64,000 nucleotides of DNA from Xanthobacteraceae bacterium (GTDB lineage Bacteria > Pseudomonadota > Alphaproteobacteria > Rhizobiales > Xanthobacteraceae). The notes below the pieces were generated by a model. The model saw nothing but the letters and a program-made list of their open reading frames with translations. It was not told where the DNA came from and did no database searches. The position numbers were made by a program, and so were the translations under genes. Positions 1 to 12,895 of this stretch are shown here, in pieces (positions within the stretch are counted from its first letter, which is position 1; the number at the start of each line of letters is the position of its first letter). The DNA lies in the NCBI GenBank assembly GCA_029239875.1, contig JARBUD010000010.1, forward strand, positions 1 to 64,000, written 5' to 3'.

Positions 1-4
1 CGCT

Positions 5-38
5 TAACCGTGTCGGGGGTGCCCCCGACACGCGGTTC
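5..38. repeat. Strong inverted repeat / hairpin downstream of pyc
   Basis: CGTGTCGGGGG-TG-CCCCCGACACG (9-32) perfect arms; flanking AACCG/CGGTT extends the stem with a 2-nt bulge. Confidence 0.6.
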
Positions 39-118
39 GACCTTTAGGTCTTCCTTCAAAATCGATAGTCGCATTGCCTTCCTCCCAAGAAGGTTATTCT
101 CTGAATATTAGCCAGCTA

Positions 119-3583
<3,465 letters not shown>

Positions 3584-3990
3584 GAGCGTGCCAGGCCTGT
3601 GGTTGCGGTCGACGGGATCGGGACTCGGAAACCTGCATCCTGGCTGCGACAATCAGCGCCTCTGCCGCCGCCGGGTCCCGTGGCCGATGCATCAGCCATG
3701 CCGGGATACCGTGGCGCGGACAGGCGCCGCACAGCATTATTGGTATACAGAATTCCACATGCCAGCAAGCAAAATCACCGGCGCGTGATCGCAGGCTCGG
3801 TACTTAGCCGGCGCGGCAGACGGCGCCGTTCCACGCGATTGTGAGGCCCGCGTCGCGGTATCGACACGTTGCAGTGCAAGATATCGCGGGCGAGACAGAC
3901 CAGCCGAATTGGTACATAGAGAACGCGCCGGCAACGTGAGCCCGTATCAGTGCGGGGTCGCGGGAGACGCGCCGGATTACGGAGGAAACT

Positions 3991-5532
3991 ATGGCTAGCA
4001 GGCGGGAACGCGCAACGAAGATCGTGGCGACCCTAGGCCCGGCCTCATCGAGCCCGGAGAAGATCCGGGCGCTTTACGAAGCAGGCGTGGACGTGTTCCG
4101 GCTGAATTTCAGCCACGGCACGCAGGAGAACCACGGCAATGTGCTCGGCGCCGTGCGCGCGCTGGAGAAGGATGTCGGCCGGCCGATCGGCGTGCTCGCC
4201 GATCTGCAGGGTCCGAAGCTGCGCCTCGGCAAGTTCGTCGACGGCCACATCACCCTGACCGCGGGCACCACCATCCGCTTCGACACCGACCCGACGCCGG
4301 GCGACGAGAAGCGCGTGCCGATCCCGCACCCGGAAATCCTCGAAGCCCTGCATGAGGGCTCCACCGTGCTGCTCGACGACGGCAAGGTGCGCGTGCGCGT
4401 CGTCCGCAAGGGCGCGGGCTTCATCGAGGCCGAGGTGGTCGCGGGCAACCGGCTGTCGAACAACAAGGGCTTCAACGTCCCCGACGTGCTGCTCCCGGTC
4501 TCGGCGCTCACCGACAAGGACCGCTCCGACCTGTTCTTCGCCCTCGACCTCGGCGTCGAGTGGATCGCGCTCTCCTTCGTGCAGCGCCCCGAGGACGTGC
4601 TCGAGGCCAAGGAGCTGATCCAGGGCCGCGCCCAGATCAACCTGAAGCTGGAGAAGCCTCAGGCGGTGGAGCACCTCACCCGCATCACCGAGCTTTCCGA
4701 CAGCATGATGGTGGCGCGCGGCGACCTCGGCGTCGAGCTGTCGCTGCCGGAGATCCCGGCGCTGCAGAAGCGCGTCATCCGCGAATCCCGCCGCCTCGGC
4801 AAGCCGGTGATCGTGGCGACGCAGATGCTCGAATCCATGATCAGCGCCCCGGTGCCGACCCGCGCCGAGGTGTCCGACGTCGCCACCGCCGTCTATGACG
4901 GCGCCGACGCGGTGATGCTCTCCGCCGAGAGCGCGGCCGGCCAGTATCCGGTCGAGGCCGTGGCGATGATGGACCAGATCATCAAGCAGGTGGAACGCGA
5001 TCCGGGCTACCGGGCGATCATCGAATCGCAGCGTCCGGAGGCGCGCCATTCGGTCGCCGACGCGGTGACGCAGGCCGCCTATCAGGCGGCGATGTCGGTC
5101 GATGCCGCCGCCATCGTCACCTACACGCTGTCGGGCACCACGACGCTGCACGCGGCGCGCGAGCGCCCGCGGATCCCGATCATCGGCATCGCCAGCCAGC
5201 TCTCCACCGCCCGCCGCCTCGTCATGTCCTATGGCGTGCATGTCGTGCACGCGCCGGAGGAGATCCACACCTTCGGCGAGATGGCGACCAAGGCGACGCA
5301 GGTGACGGTCGAGCACGGCTTCGCCACCGAAGGCGACCGCATCGCCATCACCGCCGGCGTGCCCTTCGCGACGCCCGGCACGACCAACGTGCTGCGCCTC
5401 GTCACCATCGACAAGGCGATGATGAACCGTCGCCCCAGCAGCGAGAAGAAGACCGAGCCGGCCACGCCCCGCGCCGCCGCGAAGAGCGCGGATGCGGGCG
5501 CGGTCGTCCGCTCCGAGCCGGTGGCCGACTGA
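3991..5532 (+). CDS. pyk: Pyruvate kinase
   Basis: RRERATKIVATLGPASSSPEKIRALYEAGVDVFRLNFSHG; MLESMISAPVPTRAEVSDVATAVYDGADAVMLSAESAAG. Confidence 0.96.
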   Translation: MASRRERATKIVATLGPASSSPEKIRALYEAGVDVFRLNFSHGTQENHGNVLGAVRALEKDVGRPIGVLADLQGPKLRLGKFVDGHITLTAGTTIRFDTDPTPGDEKRVPIPHPEILEALHEGSTVLLDDGKVRVRVVRKGAGFIEAEVVAGNRLSNNKGFNVPDVLLPVSALTDKDRSDLFFALDLGVEWIALSFVQRPEDVLEAKELIQGRAQINLKLEKPQAVEHLTRITELSDSMMVARGDLGVELSLPEIPALQKRVIRESRRLGKPVIVATQMLESMISAPVPTRAEVSDVATAVYDGADAVMLSAESAAGQYPVEAVAMMDQIIKQVERDPGYRAIIESQRPEARHSVADAVTQAAYQAAMSVDAAAIVTYTLSGTTTLHAARERPRIPIIGIASQLSTARRLVMSYGVHVVHAPEEIHTFGEMATKATQVTVEHGFATEGDRIAITAGVPFATPGTTNVLRLVTIDKAMMNRRPSSEKKTEPATPRAAAKSADAGAVVRSEPVAD

Positions 5533-5559
5533 GGCCGGCCGGAAGGCTTCAGCAAAAGG

Positions 5560-5587
5560 AAAAGGCCCCCGGTTCGGGGGCCTTTTT
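5560..5587 (+). terminator. Intrinsic terminator of pyk
   Basis: AAAAGGCCCCCG-GTT-CGGGGGCCTTTTT. Confidence 0.9.
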
Positions 5588-5622
5588 CGTTTGGCGGGAT
5601 CGACCTTCGCCCGAAGCGACCT

Positions 5623-5724
5623 CATCCTGAGGTACGGGCGCAGCGAGCCTCGAAGGATGTTCTTGAGAGCGCTCCCGGGCGAGCCTCCTTCGAGGCCCGG
5701 CGAAACGCCGGGCACCTCAGGATG
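5623..5724. repeat. Intergenic palindromic repeat, family B copy 1
   Basis: CATCCTGAGGT...GCCTCGAAGGATG then inverted CCTTCGAGGCCCGGC...CACCTCAGGATG; same modules recur at 26.64-26.75 kb. Confidence 0.85.
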
Positions 5725-5760
5725 GGATCGCTCGCAGGCGCGATCCTCAAGGCCGCCCCC

Positions 5761-6273
5761 TCAGGGCAGCATCACCACCGGCGTGCCGACGCCGACGCGG
5801 CCGTAGAGGTCGATGATGTCCTCATTGTACATGCGCACGCAGCCATAGGAGGCGAAGGTGCCGATCGACCTCGGCTGGTTGGTGCCGTGGATGGCGTATT
5901 GCCCGCCGCCGGAGAGCGTCATCGCGCGCGCGCCCATCGGGTTGGCCGCGGTGCCGCCAGGAATGACCTCCGGCAGCTTGGGGTTGTCGCGCTTGATCTC
6001 GTCGGGCGGCGTCCACGCCGGTTCGACATATTTGCCGCTGATGCGCACCTGGCCTTGCCACTGCTTGCCGCGGCGGCCGACCGCCACGGGATAGCGGATG
6101 GCCTTGCCCGGGCCGGTGACGAGATAGAGCCGGCGCTCACGGGCGCTGACCACGATGGTGCCGGGGCGCACGCCCGGCTTGTCGAAGGCGACGGCCTCGC
6201 GCGCCGAAGCGGAGGCGAGCGGGAACAGCTGAGTCGCGAGCGCGATCAGGCAGAACGATAACCAACGCAACAT
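5761..6273 (-). CDS. L,D-transpeptidase (YkuD domain), secreted
   Basis: N-terminal signal sequence; catalytic region HGTNQPRSIGTFASYGCVRMYNEDIIDLYGRV. Confidence 0.9.
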   Translation of the reverse strand: MLRWLSFCLIALATQLFPLASASAREAVAFDKPGVRPGTIVVSARERRLYLVTGPGKAIRYPVAVGRRGKQWQGQVRISGKYVEPAWTPPDEIKRDNPKLPEVIPGGTAANPMGARAMTLSGGGQYAIHGTNQPRSIGTFASYGCVRMYNEDIIDLYGRVGVGTPVVMLP

Positions 6274-6532
6274 TGTCCAGCCCCAGCGAAGACTACGGCC
6301 GGGTATTACCAGAAATTATCGCAGCTTACCGCCCTCGATACCGCCGGGAGGCACCTGAGGGCCTCTGCCCGCGCCATTTTTGCAACAGTGGGCGAAAAGT
6401 TCGGTTGTGAGTTCGCGGGAGCCCTACAGTCAATTGCACGGGCCGGCGAGAAAGGTTAGTCATTAAGGCGACAAGACCTCTGTGCCACCGGCTCAGCTCT
6501 TCGTTTTGTTTACTAACGGAAGGTAATTGCGC

Positions 6533-6706
6533 ATGATCAAGACCCTGCTCGTGGCTTCTGCGTCCCTCTTCATGCTGGGCGCCGCCGTCGCCGCCGACCT
6601 CCCGCAGCCGCAGCCGGTGCCGGCTGAGGCCGCTCCGATTGGCAAGGCCCCGATCGGCAAGTCTCCGCTCGGCAAGGCCCCGGCCCCGCTCGTCACCAAG
6701 GGCTGA
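6533..6706 (+). CDS. Small secreted Pro/Lys-rich protein (57 aa)
   Basis: Read directly (below ORF-track cutoff): MIKTLLVASASLFMLGAAVAADLPQPQPVPAEAAPIGKAPIGKSPLGKAPAPLVTKG; GGAAGG RBS upstream; signal-peptide-like start. Confidence 0.65.
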   Translation: MIKTLLVASASLFMLGAAVAADLPQPQPVPAEAAPIGKAPIGKSPLGKAPAPLVTKG

Positions 6707-6804
6707 TGCGGCACTAAGCACGCATCTCAGTCTCGTTGCGTGCTTGACACGATCGCGACGGACCTGTCCCTTCGCGATCTGATCGAGAGAAGCGACGGGG
6801 TGTC

Positions 6805-7605
6805 GTGATGAAGATGTCTACAAACACGGCAAAGCGCCACTGCCTCACAGTGGCGCTTTGCATGTCTGCCCTCCTCGCAGTGAGCACGCTGCCGGCGGCA
6901 GCCGTCACCAGCGGCAGCACGGATTCGGCTGTGGCAGCGACGCCTCAGGCGGTACCCGCCCAGGCGGCCGACACCATCAAGCCCAAGCCGCGCCAGAAGG
7001 TCAGCGCGCTGCCCGGCGGCACGTCGTCCGCCAGCAGCGGATCGAGCGCGACCTCCGCCAACAGCGTCGCGGCGAACGGGTCGTCCGCTGCGTCCGGCAA
7101 TGCGGCGCCGGGCTCGTCCGAGGCGGTCGCCTCGTCGACCCCGCCTCCGGGCCCCTATTACGTCGATTTCCGCGCCCGCACGGCGGCGTCCTACGGCCAT
7201 GCCTTCATCTGGTACGGCAAGTCGAGCGAGCGCGCAGTGGAAGTGGCCGGCCTGCATCCGGCGACCGACAGCCCGGTGCCCTATGTGCTGGGCCACCTGA
7301 TGTGGGTCCAGTCGGAGACCGGCGCCAGCTATGGCGACCTCGACGAGCAGTATCTGACGGCGAACTACCGCGTCTATCTGAGCGAGGAGGACGCGCCGAA
7401 GGTTATCGCCTATATCCAGAAGCTGCAGAAGAACTCGCCGCTCTGGAACGCGACCACCACCAACTGCACCTGGTTCATCGGCCAGATCGCTTCCTTCATG
7501 GGCCTCAAGACCCCCTGGCATCTGCTGGTGCCGGAGGAATATGTCAACGAGCTCAAGAAGATGAATGGCGGGCGCAACATGGCGCGGCTGTCGCCGAACC
7601 AGTAG
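6805..7605 (+). CDS. Secreted protein with possible permuted NlpC/P60-papain-like domain
   Basis: Signal peptide, Ser/Ala linker, then YGHAFIWYG...TTTNCTWFIGQIASFMGLKTP (His before Cys order). An in-frame ATG at 6862 is an alternative start. Confidence 0.7.
   Translation: MMKMSTNTAKRHCLTVALCMSALLAVSTLPAAAVTSGSTDSAVAATPQAVPAQAADTIKPKPRQKVSALPGGTSSASSGSSATSANSVAANGSSAASGNAAPGSSEAVASSTPPPGPYYVDFRARTAASYGHAFIWYGKSSERAVEVAGLHPATDSPVPYVLGHLMWVQSETGASYGDLDEQYLTANYRVYLSEEDAPKVIAYIQKLQKNSPLWNATTTNCTWFIGQIASFMGLKTPWHLLVPEEYVNELKKMNGGRNMARLSPNQ
6831..6859 (+). promoter_or_regulatory. Perfect 12-bp hairpin overlapping the 5' coding region
   Basis: AAAGCGCCACTG-CCTCA-CAGTGGCGCTTT. Confidence 0.75.
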
Positions 7606-7633
7606 GACTGCCCGGACAGGCAACGACGGCACG

Positions 7634-7657
7634 CGGCGGGGTCTTCCCCGCCGTTTT
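7634..7657 (+). terminator. Intrinsic terminator
   Basis: CGGCGGGG-TCTT-CCCCGCCG-TTTT just after the 6805-7605 CDS. Confidence 0.85.
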
Positions 7658-7730
7658 CATTTCCGGCGGGCGGCTTCGCTGCAAGCGGCCGGAGTGAGGC
7701 CCGAGAGTCCGGCTTGTAATCTGATCTTCT

Positions 7731-7818
7731 CTCATCCCCGGGCCTGCCCCGGGACCCAGCCTGTACGTTGGCTCCCGGTGGAAAGCCTGGGTAGCCGGGT
7801 CGAGCCCGGCCATGAGGG
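7731..7818. repeat. Intergenic palindromic repeat, family A copy 1
   Basis: CTCATCCCCGGG...CCGGGTCGAGCCCGGCCATGAGGG; matches the ends of the 22.44-22.60 kb element. Confidence 0.8.
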
Positions 7819-8040
7819 CGGGAGGATGGCTGTCCCCCTCCCAGACGGAATTACGGGTCAGGCTCCGAGGCGCGGGAGGTTCATCACGGTCGATGTCGAG
7901 TGTAGCGAGATCGCCGTCCCGCCTCCCTGTCATCCAGCCGATCTTCGCGGTAAGAAAATAGCGGCCGACGCGATCCGCCGCCGCGGCTTAGTCGTGTCGG
8001 GCCGCGGCAGGCGCGTGCTTGGCCTTTCGCCGATTCCGTC

Positions 8041-9222
8041 ATGACCAGCGCGGCCGCCACGCCGCTTCCAAGGCCGTCCATGCCCGACCTCGCCGGCCAC
8101 ACGCCATCCGCCACCTCCCGCGTCATCTGCCTCGACGGGCTGCGCGGCGTCGCCGCCTGCACGGTGGTCGCCTTCCACTTCTTCTACGCCTTCACCCCCG
8201 CCCTCTTCGCCGACAAGGCGCGCGCCGGCTTCACCCTCTTCGACACGCCGCTGGCGGTGCTGTGGAACGGCCATTTCGCCGTGGCGGTGTTCTTCACCCT
8301 CTCCGGCTTCGTGCTCGCGGCCTCGGCACCGCGGAGCGCGCGCGAGGCGCCGCTGATGATCGGCCTGCGCTATTTCCGCCTCGGCGTACCGGCGCTGGCC
8401 TCCTCCATCCTGGCCTGGGCCTGGCTGACCAGCTTCCCCGAAGCGGCGCGCGACACCCAGGCGATCACCGCCAGCCCGTGGTTCCGCTGGACCTACCAGC
8501 CGCCGATCCCGCCGCTGAGCCAGGCGATCTGGGAAGGCGCCGTCGGCGTGTTCGTGAACGGCACCACCCGCTTCAACAACCCGCTCTGGACGATGCAGGC
8601 CGAGTTCTTCGGCTCGGTGCTGATCTACGGTTCCTATGCCGTGCTGCGCGGGCATGCGCGTCCGGCGGCGATGGCGCTGGGCCTCGTCGGCTTCACCGCC
8701 TTCGGGCTGTTTCCCCTCGCCGCCTTCAGCGGCGGCGCGCTGGTCTACGAGCTGCGCCACAGGCTGCGCGACCACGCCGTGGCGGGAAGCCTGATTGGCT
8801 TTGCCGGCCTCACCCTCGGCGCCACCTTCCCCGGCCATGCCGCCGGACCGGGGATCCTCGCCTATGTCCAGTCCTGGCTCGGCACCGGCGGCCTGCGCGA
8901 GATCGGCGCCTTGCTGGTGATGGTGGCGATCCTGATCAACCCGCCGGTGCGGCGCTTCTTCGAGGCGCCGCCGCTGCAACGGCTCGGCGAGCTCTCCTTC
9001 CCGATCTACCTCGTGCATGTGCCGCTGATCGTGGCGCCGGTGGCCGCCATCTTCACCGCGCTCGCCCCGCTTTCGCCACTGGCGCTGGTGGGGCTGTTCG
9101 CGCTCACCTGCCTCGGCACGCTGGCGCTCGGGGCCCTGTTCCTGGTGGCGGTGGAGCGGCCGCTGCTCGCCGTGCTCAAGGCGGTCCGCACCCGCGGACG
9201 GGCCCGCCTCGCGGCGCCGTAG
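8041..9222 (+). CDS. Acyltransferase family 3 (OafA/YrhL type)
   Basis: ICLDGLRGVAACTVVAFHFFYAF; FFTLSGFVLA; many TM segments. Confidence 0.9.
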   Translation: MTSAAATPLPRPSMPDLAGHTPSATSRVICLDGLRGVAACTVVAFHFFYAFTPALFADKARAGFTLFDTPLAVLWNGHFAVAVFFTLSGFVLAASAPRSAREAPLMIGLRYFRLGVPALASSILAWAWLTSFPEAARDTQAITASPWFRWTYQPPIPPLSQAIWEGAVGVFVNGTTRFNNPLWTMQAEFFGSVLIYGSYAVLRGHARPAAMALGLVGFTAFGLFPLAAFSGGALVYELRHRLRDHAVAGSLIGFAGLTLGATFPGHAAGPGILAYVQSWLGTGGLREIGALLVMVAILINPPVRRFFEAPPLQRLGELSFPIYLVHVPLIVAPVAAIFTALAPLSPLALVGLFALTCLGTLALGALFLVAVERPLLAVLKAVRTRGRARLAAP

Positions 9223-9230
9223 CCGGCAGC

Positions 9231-10445
9231 CTACTGCGCAGGCGTCGGATAATTGCCGGCGCCCGGCACCAGCCGCACCGGATCCCCGACCGTGCCCGAA
9301 GTGCTCCGCGTCCCCGAGCCGTTGGCCGGCCGCGGCGCCGAGACCGGCGGCACGCCCGGCAGGGTCGGCGGCGCGGAGAAGGGCGAGTTCTGCGCCGGCG
9401 ACTGCACCGGCCGAGCCGGCGCCTGATCGACGACGGCGCCGGGCGGGGGCGAGCCCTGGATCACGTTCGCCCGCGACGACGGCGCGAGCTGCGCCGAGCC
9501 GGCGGGACCGGGCACCTGCGGATAGCCCTCATAGGGATCGACGAGATTGCCCTGCGGCATGCCCGGCTGGGCCATGCCGGGCTGGTACACCTGCTCCGGC
9601 TGGGGCACGGCGCTGCCATAGCGCGGCCGGGCGCGACGCCGCGGGGCGGGCGCCGCCACCGGGGCGGCCTCGGCCTCCGGTCCCATCCAGCCGTCGAGCA
9701 CCGTGCCGTCGCCCTGCAGGCCGGACGGATAGGCCAGCGGCCCGCCGATCCGCCCCAGCCCCTCCGGCTCGCCCATCGGCCGGCCATAGGGCTGCCAGAC
9801 GTAGGGGAGGAAGTAGCCGTTGATGGAATAGCGGTACATGACGCGCAGCAGATCCTGCTCGCTGGCGCCGATCTGGCACAGCCGCAGGCGGATGGAGAGC
9901 ACGCCGCGGTCGACCCGGAAGATGTTCATCGGCACCTGCGACTGGATGCGCTGCCAGCCATAGATGCACAGCTCGCCGCCGCCGGCATTACCGATGGCAT
10001 AGTTGAACGGGCCGTAGCGGTTCTGCACATAGTAGTTCGACACGTGCATGGTGACGCCCGGCATGCGGTCGAGCATCTCCTGGTCGATCACCTCCTCGCT
10101 GAGGAAGTCGTCGGCGCGCGTGTTCTCCCAGCCGGTGCGCTCCTTCACCGGGCCGAAGAACACCGTGTAGATGGCGTTCTGCCCGCGCGAATGCGCGTTG
10201 GTGCCGAGCATGATCTCCTGCTCGATGGCATTGAGATAGGTGGTTTGGACGACGGCGATGACCGGCGGCGCCGAACCGGGCTCGGGCAGCACCAGCGCGT
10301 CGGAGATCGCCACCTCGGTCGCGAGGTTAGCAACCTTGGGGTTCTGCCCCAGCCACGGGTACATGCCGCCGCATCCGGCCACGAGGAGAGCCAGGGACAC
10401 CGCCAGACACCCGGGTAGAGGTACGCGCGTAGTCCGTCCCGTCAT
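9231..10445 (-). CDS. bcsN: Cellulose biosynthesis protein BcsN-like, lipoprotein-like N-terminus
   Basis: Signal ending LVAGCGGMYP; divergent from bcsA; resembles the rhizobial BcsN family by recollection of sequence and context. Confidence 0.75.
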   Translation of the reverse strand: MTGRTTRVPLPGCLAVSLALLVAGCGGMYPWLGQNPKVANLATEVAISDALVLPEPGSAPPVIAVVQTTYLNAIEQEIMLGTNAHSRGQNAIYTVFFGPVKERTGWENTRADDFLSEEVIDQEMLDRMPGVTMHVSNYYVQNRYGPFNYAIGNAGGGELCIYGWQRIQSQVPMNIFRVDRGVLSIRLRLCQIGASEQDLLRVMYRYSINGYFLPYVWQPYGRPMGEPEGLGRIGGPLAYPSGLQGDGTVLDGWMGPEAEAAPVAAPAPRRRARPRYGSAVPQPEQVYQPGMAQPGMPQGNLVDPYEGYPQVPGPAGSAQLAPSSRANVIQGSPPPGAVVDQAPARPVQSPAQNSPFSAPPTLPGVPPVSAPRPANGSGTRSTSGTVGDPVRLVPGAGNYPTPAQ

Positions 10446-10687
10446 AGCCCCTTCAACGCTCGCGATGGCCGAACAAGCGCCCCACCGCCACGGTTACCCC
10501 CCAAGAAACCGCAGCCCGGAACAACACCGAATCACTTGTGTCATTGGACTTTAGCCTGCGCCGCAATAGGGTGGAATCGATCCGCGCGCGATATGGTTTG
10601 AATTTGGATAGATTTCCTCAACCTCTCGCGTCTAAGACACATTGATCTGCTGAATTTCAGCGGGGGCTGGACGAGGCAATAACGACG

Positions 10688-12895
10688 ATGCGCAAAGCCT
10701 GGATCGCCGCGCTGTGGGCTATTTCGTCCCTGGTGGTCGTATTCTTGATCACCCTGCCGATCAGCCTGCAGGCTCATCTGATCGCCGGCTGCATCGTCGT
10801 CGTGGCCATGATCCTGCTGAAGACCTTCGGCCCGCCGGTCGGCATGCCGCGCACCATCGCGCTGGCCATCGGCACCGCCGTAGTATTGCGATACGTATAC
10901 TGGCGCACCACCAGCACCATCCCGCCGATCTCGCAGCTCGAAGACTTCATCCCCGGCTTCATGCTCTACCTGGCCGAGATGTACAGCGTGTTCATGCTGT
11001 TCCTCAGCCTGTTCGTTGTCTCGGCGCCGATGCCGGTGCGCACCGCGCCGGCCATTCCCGCGGACCAGATCCCGACCGTCGACGTGTTCATCCCGAGCTA
11101 CAACGAGGATGCGTCGCTGCTGGCCTCGACCGTCTCGGCGGCGCTCAGCCTCGACTATCCGGCCGACAAGTTCACCGTCTGGCTCCTCGACGACGGCGGC
11201 ACCGACCAGAAATGCGAGCAGGACGACCCCGACCAGGCCGCCGCCGCCATCGCCCGGCGGGCCGAGCTGCAGCAACTCTGCGCCGGCCTCGGCGCGCGCT
11301 ACCTGACCCGCGCCCGCAACGAGCACGCCAAGGCCGGCAACCTCAATAACGGCCTCGCGCACTCGACCGGCGACCTGGTGGTGGTGTTCGACGCCGACCA
11401 CGCGCCGACGCGCGACTTCCTCACCAACACGGTCGGCTACTTCCTCGAGGACGAGAACCTCTTCCTCGTGCAGACGCCGCACTTCTTCATCAATCCCGAC
11501 CCGCTGGAGCGCAACCTCGGCACCTTCGACTTCATGCCGTCGGAGAACGAGATGTTCTACGGCATCATCCAGCGCGGCCTCGACAAGTGGGACGCCGCCT
11601 TCTTCTGCGGTTCGGCGGCGGTGCTCAGCCGGCGCGCGCTGGGCGAGAGCAACGGCTTCAGCGGCGTCACCATCACCGAGGACTGCGAGACGGCGCTGGA
11701 GCTGCACTCGCGCGGCTGGCACTCGATCTATGTCGACAAGCCGATGATCGCCGGCCTGCAGCCGGACAGCTATGCCAGCTTCATCGTCCAGCGCTCGCGC
11801 TGGGCGCAGGGCATGATGCAGATCCTGCGTTTCCACTTCCCGCCGGGCAAGCGCGGCCTCACCCTGGCGCAGCGCCTGTGCTACTGCTCCAGCACCTTCT
11901 TCTGGCTGTTCCCGTATTCGCGGCTGATGTTCCTCATCTCGCCGCTGTTCTACCTGTTCTTCTCGCTGGAGATCTTCAACGCCTCCGGCGCCGAGTTCCT
12001 CGCCTACACCACCACCTACATGCTGGTGAACCTGCTGATGCAGAACTACCTCTATGGCCGCTACCGCTGGCCATGGGTGTCGGAACTCTACGAATACATC
12101 CAGTCGATCTACCTGTTCCCCGCCTTGGTGTCGGTGCTGGCCAATCCGCGCAAGCCGACCTTCAAGGTGACGTCGAAGGGCGAGCACATGGACGAGGGCC
12201 ATGTGTCGGAGATCGGACCGCCCTTCTTCATCATCTTCGGCATCCTTGTCCTCGGCGTGGTGCTGACCATCTGGCGGCTGCTGACAGAGCCCTTCAACCA
12301 TGACGTCATCATCGTCGTCGGCGGCTGGAACCTGCTCAACCTGCTGCTCGCCGGCTGCGCGCTGGGCGTCGTCTCCGAGCGCCGCAACCGCCGCCGCACA
12401 CACCGCGTCGACCTGCTGCGCCGGGGCGAGATCGTCATCAACGGCGTCGCCTACCCGGCCGCCATCGAGGACGGCTCGCTCGGCGGCGCGCGGGTGCGGC
12501 TGGCGGCCAATGTGACGGTGCCGGAATTCGAGCGCGGAACGGTCGGCCTGCTGCGCTTCCGCCCGCTGGCCACGAACATCCCGATCGACGTGCTGCCGGT
12601 GGCGATCCGCAACGTCGAGCGCGGCGCCGAGGGCGCGCTGCTCGGCTGCCAGTTCCATCCGGACCAGCCGCTGCACTACCGGCTGATCGCCGACCTGATC
12701 TTCGCCAATTCCGACGAATGGCAGAAATTCCTGGATTCGCGCCGCAAGAATCCCGGCGTGCTCATGGGCACGATACGGTTCATCCGCGTGGCGGTGTTCC
12801 AGACCGGCCGCGGCCTGTCCTACCTGGTCAACCTGCACAAGCTCTGGCGCGAGCGACGCCGCCGCCCGGTGCTCGCACCGGTCAAACGTGGATGA
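10688..12895 (+). CDS. bcsA: Cellulose synthase catalytic subunit with PilZ domain
   Basis: LLDDGGTDQK, VVFDADHAP, TEDCETALELHSRGW, QRSRWAQGMMQ; PilZ-like RRTHR...EDGSLGGA. Confidence 0.96.
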   Translation: MRKAWIAALWAISSLVVVFLITLPISLQAHLIAGCIVVVAMILLKTFGPPVGMPRTIALAIGTAVVLRYVYWRTTSTIPPISQLEDFIPGFMLYLAEMYSVFMLFLSLFVVSAPMPVRTAPAIPADQIPTVDVFIPSYNEDASLLASTVSAALSLDYPADKFTVWLLDDGGTDQKCEQDDPDQAAAAIARRAELQQLCAGLGARYLTRARNEHAKAGNLNNGLAHSTGDLVVVFDADHAPTRDFLTNTVGYFLEDENLFLVQTPHFFINPDPLERNLGTFDFMPSENEMFYGIIQRGLDKWDAAFFCGSAAVLSRRALGESNGFSGVTITEDCETALELHSRGWHSIYVDKPMIAGLQPDSYASFIVQRSRWAQGMMQILRFHFPPGKRGLTLAQRLCYCSSTFFWLFPYSRLMFLISPLFYLFFSLEIFNASGAEFLAYTTTYMLVNLLMQNYLYGRYRWPWVSELYEYIQSIYLFPALVSVLANPRKPTFKVTSKGEHMDEGHVSEIGPPFFIIFGILVLGVVLTIWRLLTEPFNHDVIIVVGGWNLLNLLLAGCALGVVSERRNRRRTHRVDLLRRGEIVINGVAYPAAIEDGSLGGARVRLAANVTVPEFERGTVGLLRFRPLATNIPIDVLPVAIRNVERGAEGALLGCQFHPDQPLHYRLIADLIFANSDEWQKFLDSRRKNPGVLMGTIRFIRVAVFQTGRGLSYLVNLHKLWRERRRRPVLAPVKRG

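Noticed and set aside
4045-5715. 556-aa - strand ORF opposite pyk
   Set aside because: Antisense shadow of pyruvate kinase
8019-10418. 799-aa + strand ORF
   Set aside because: Frame-shifted shadow of the acyltransferase and antisense of bcsN
10541-12838. 765-aa - strand ORF
   Set aside because: Antisense to bcsA, whose catalytic motifs are intact
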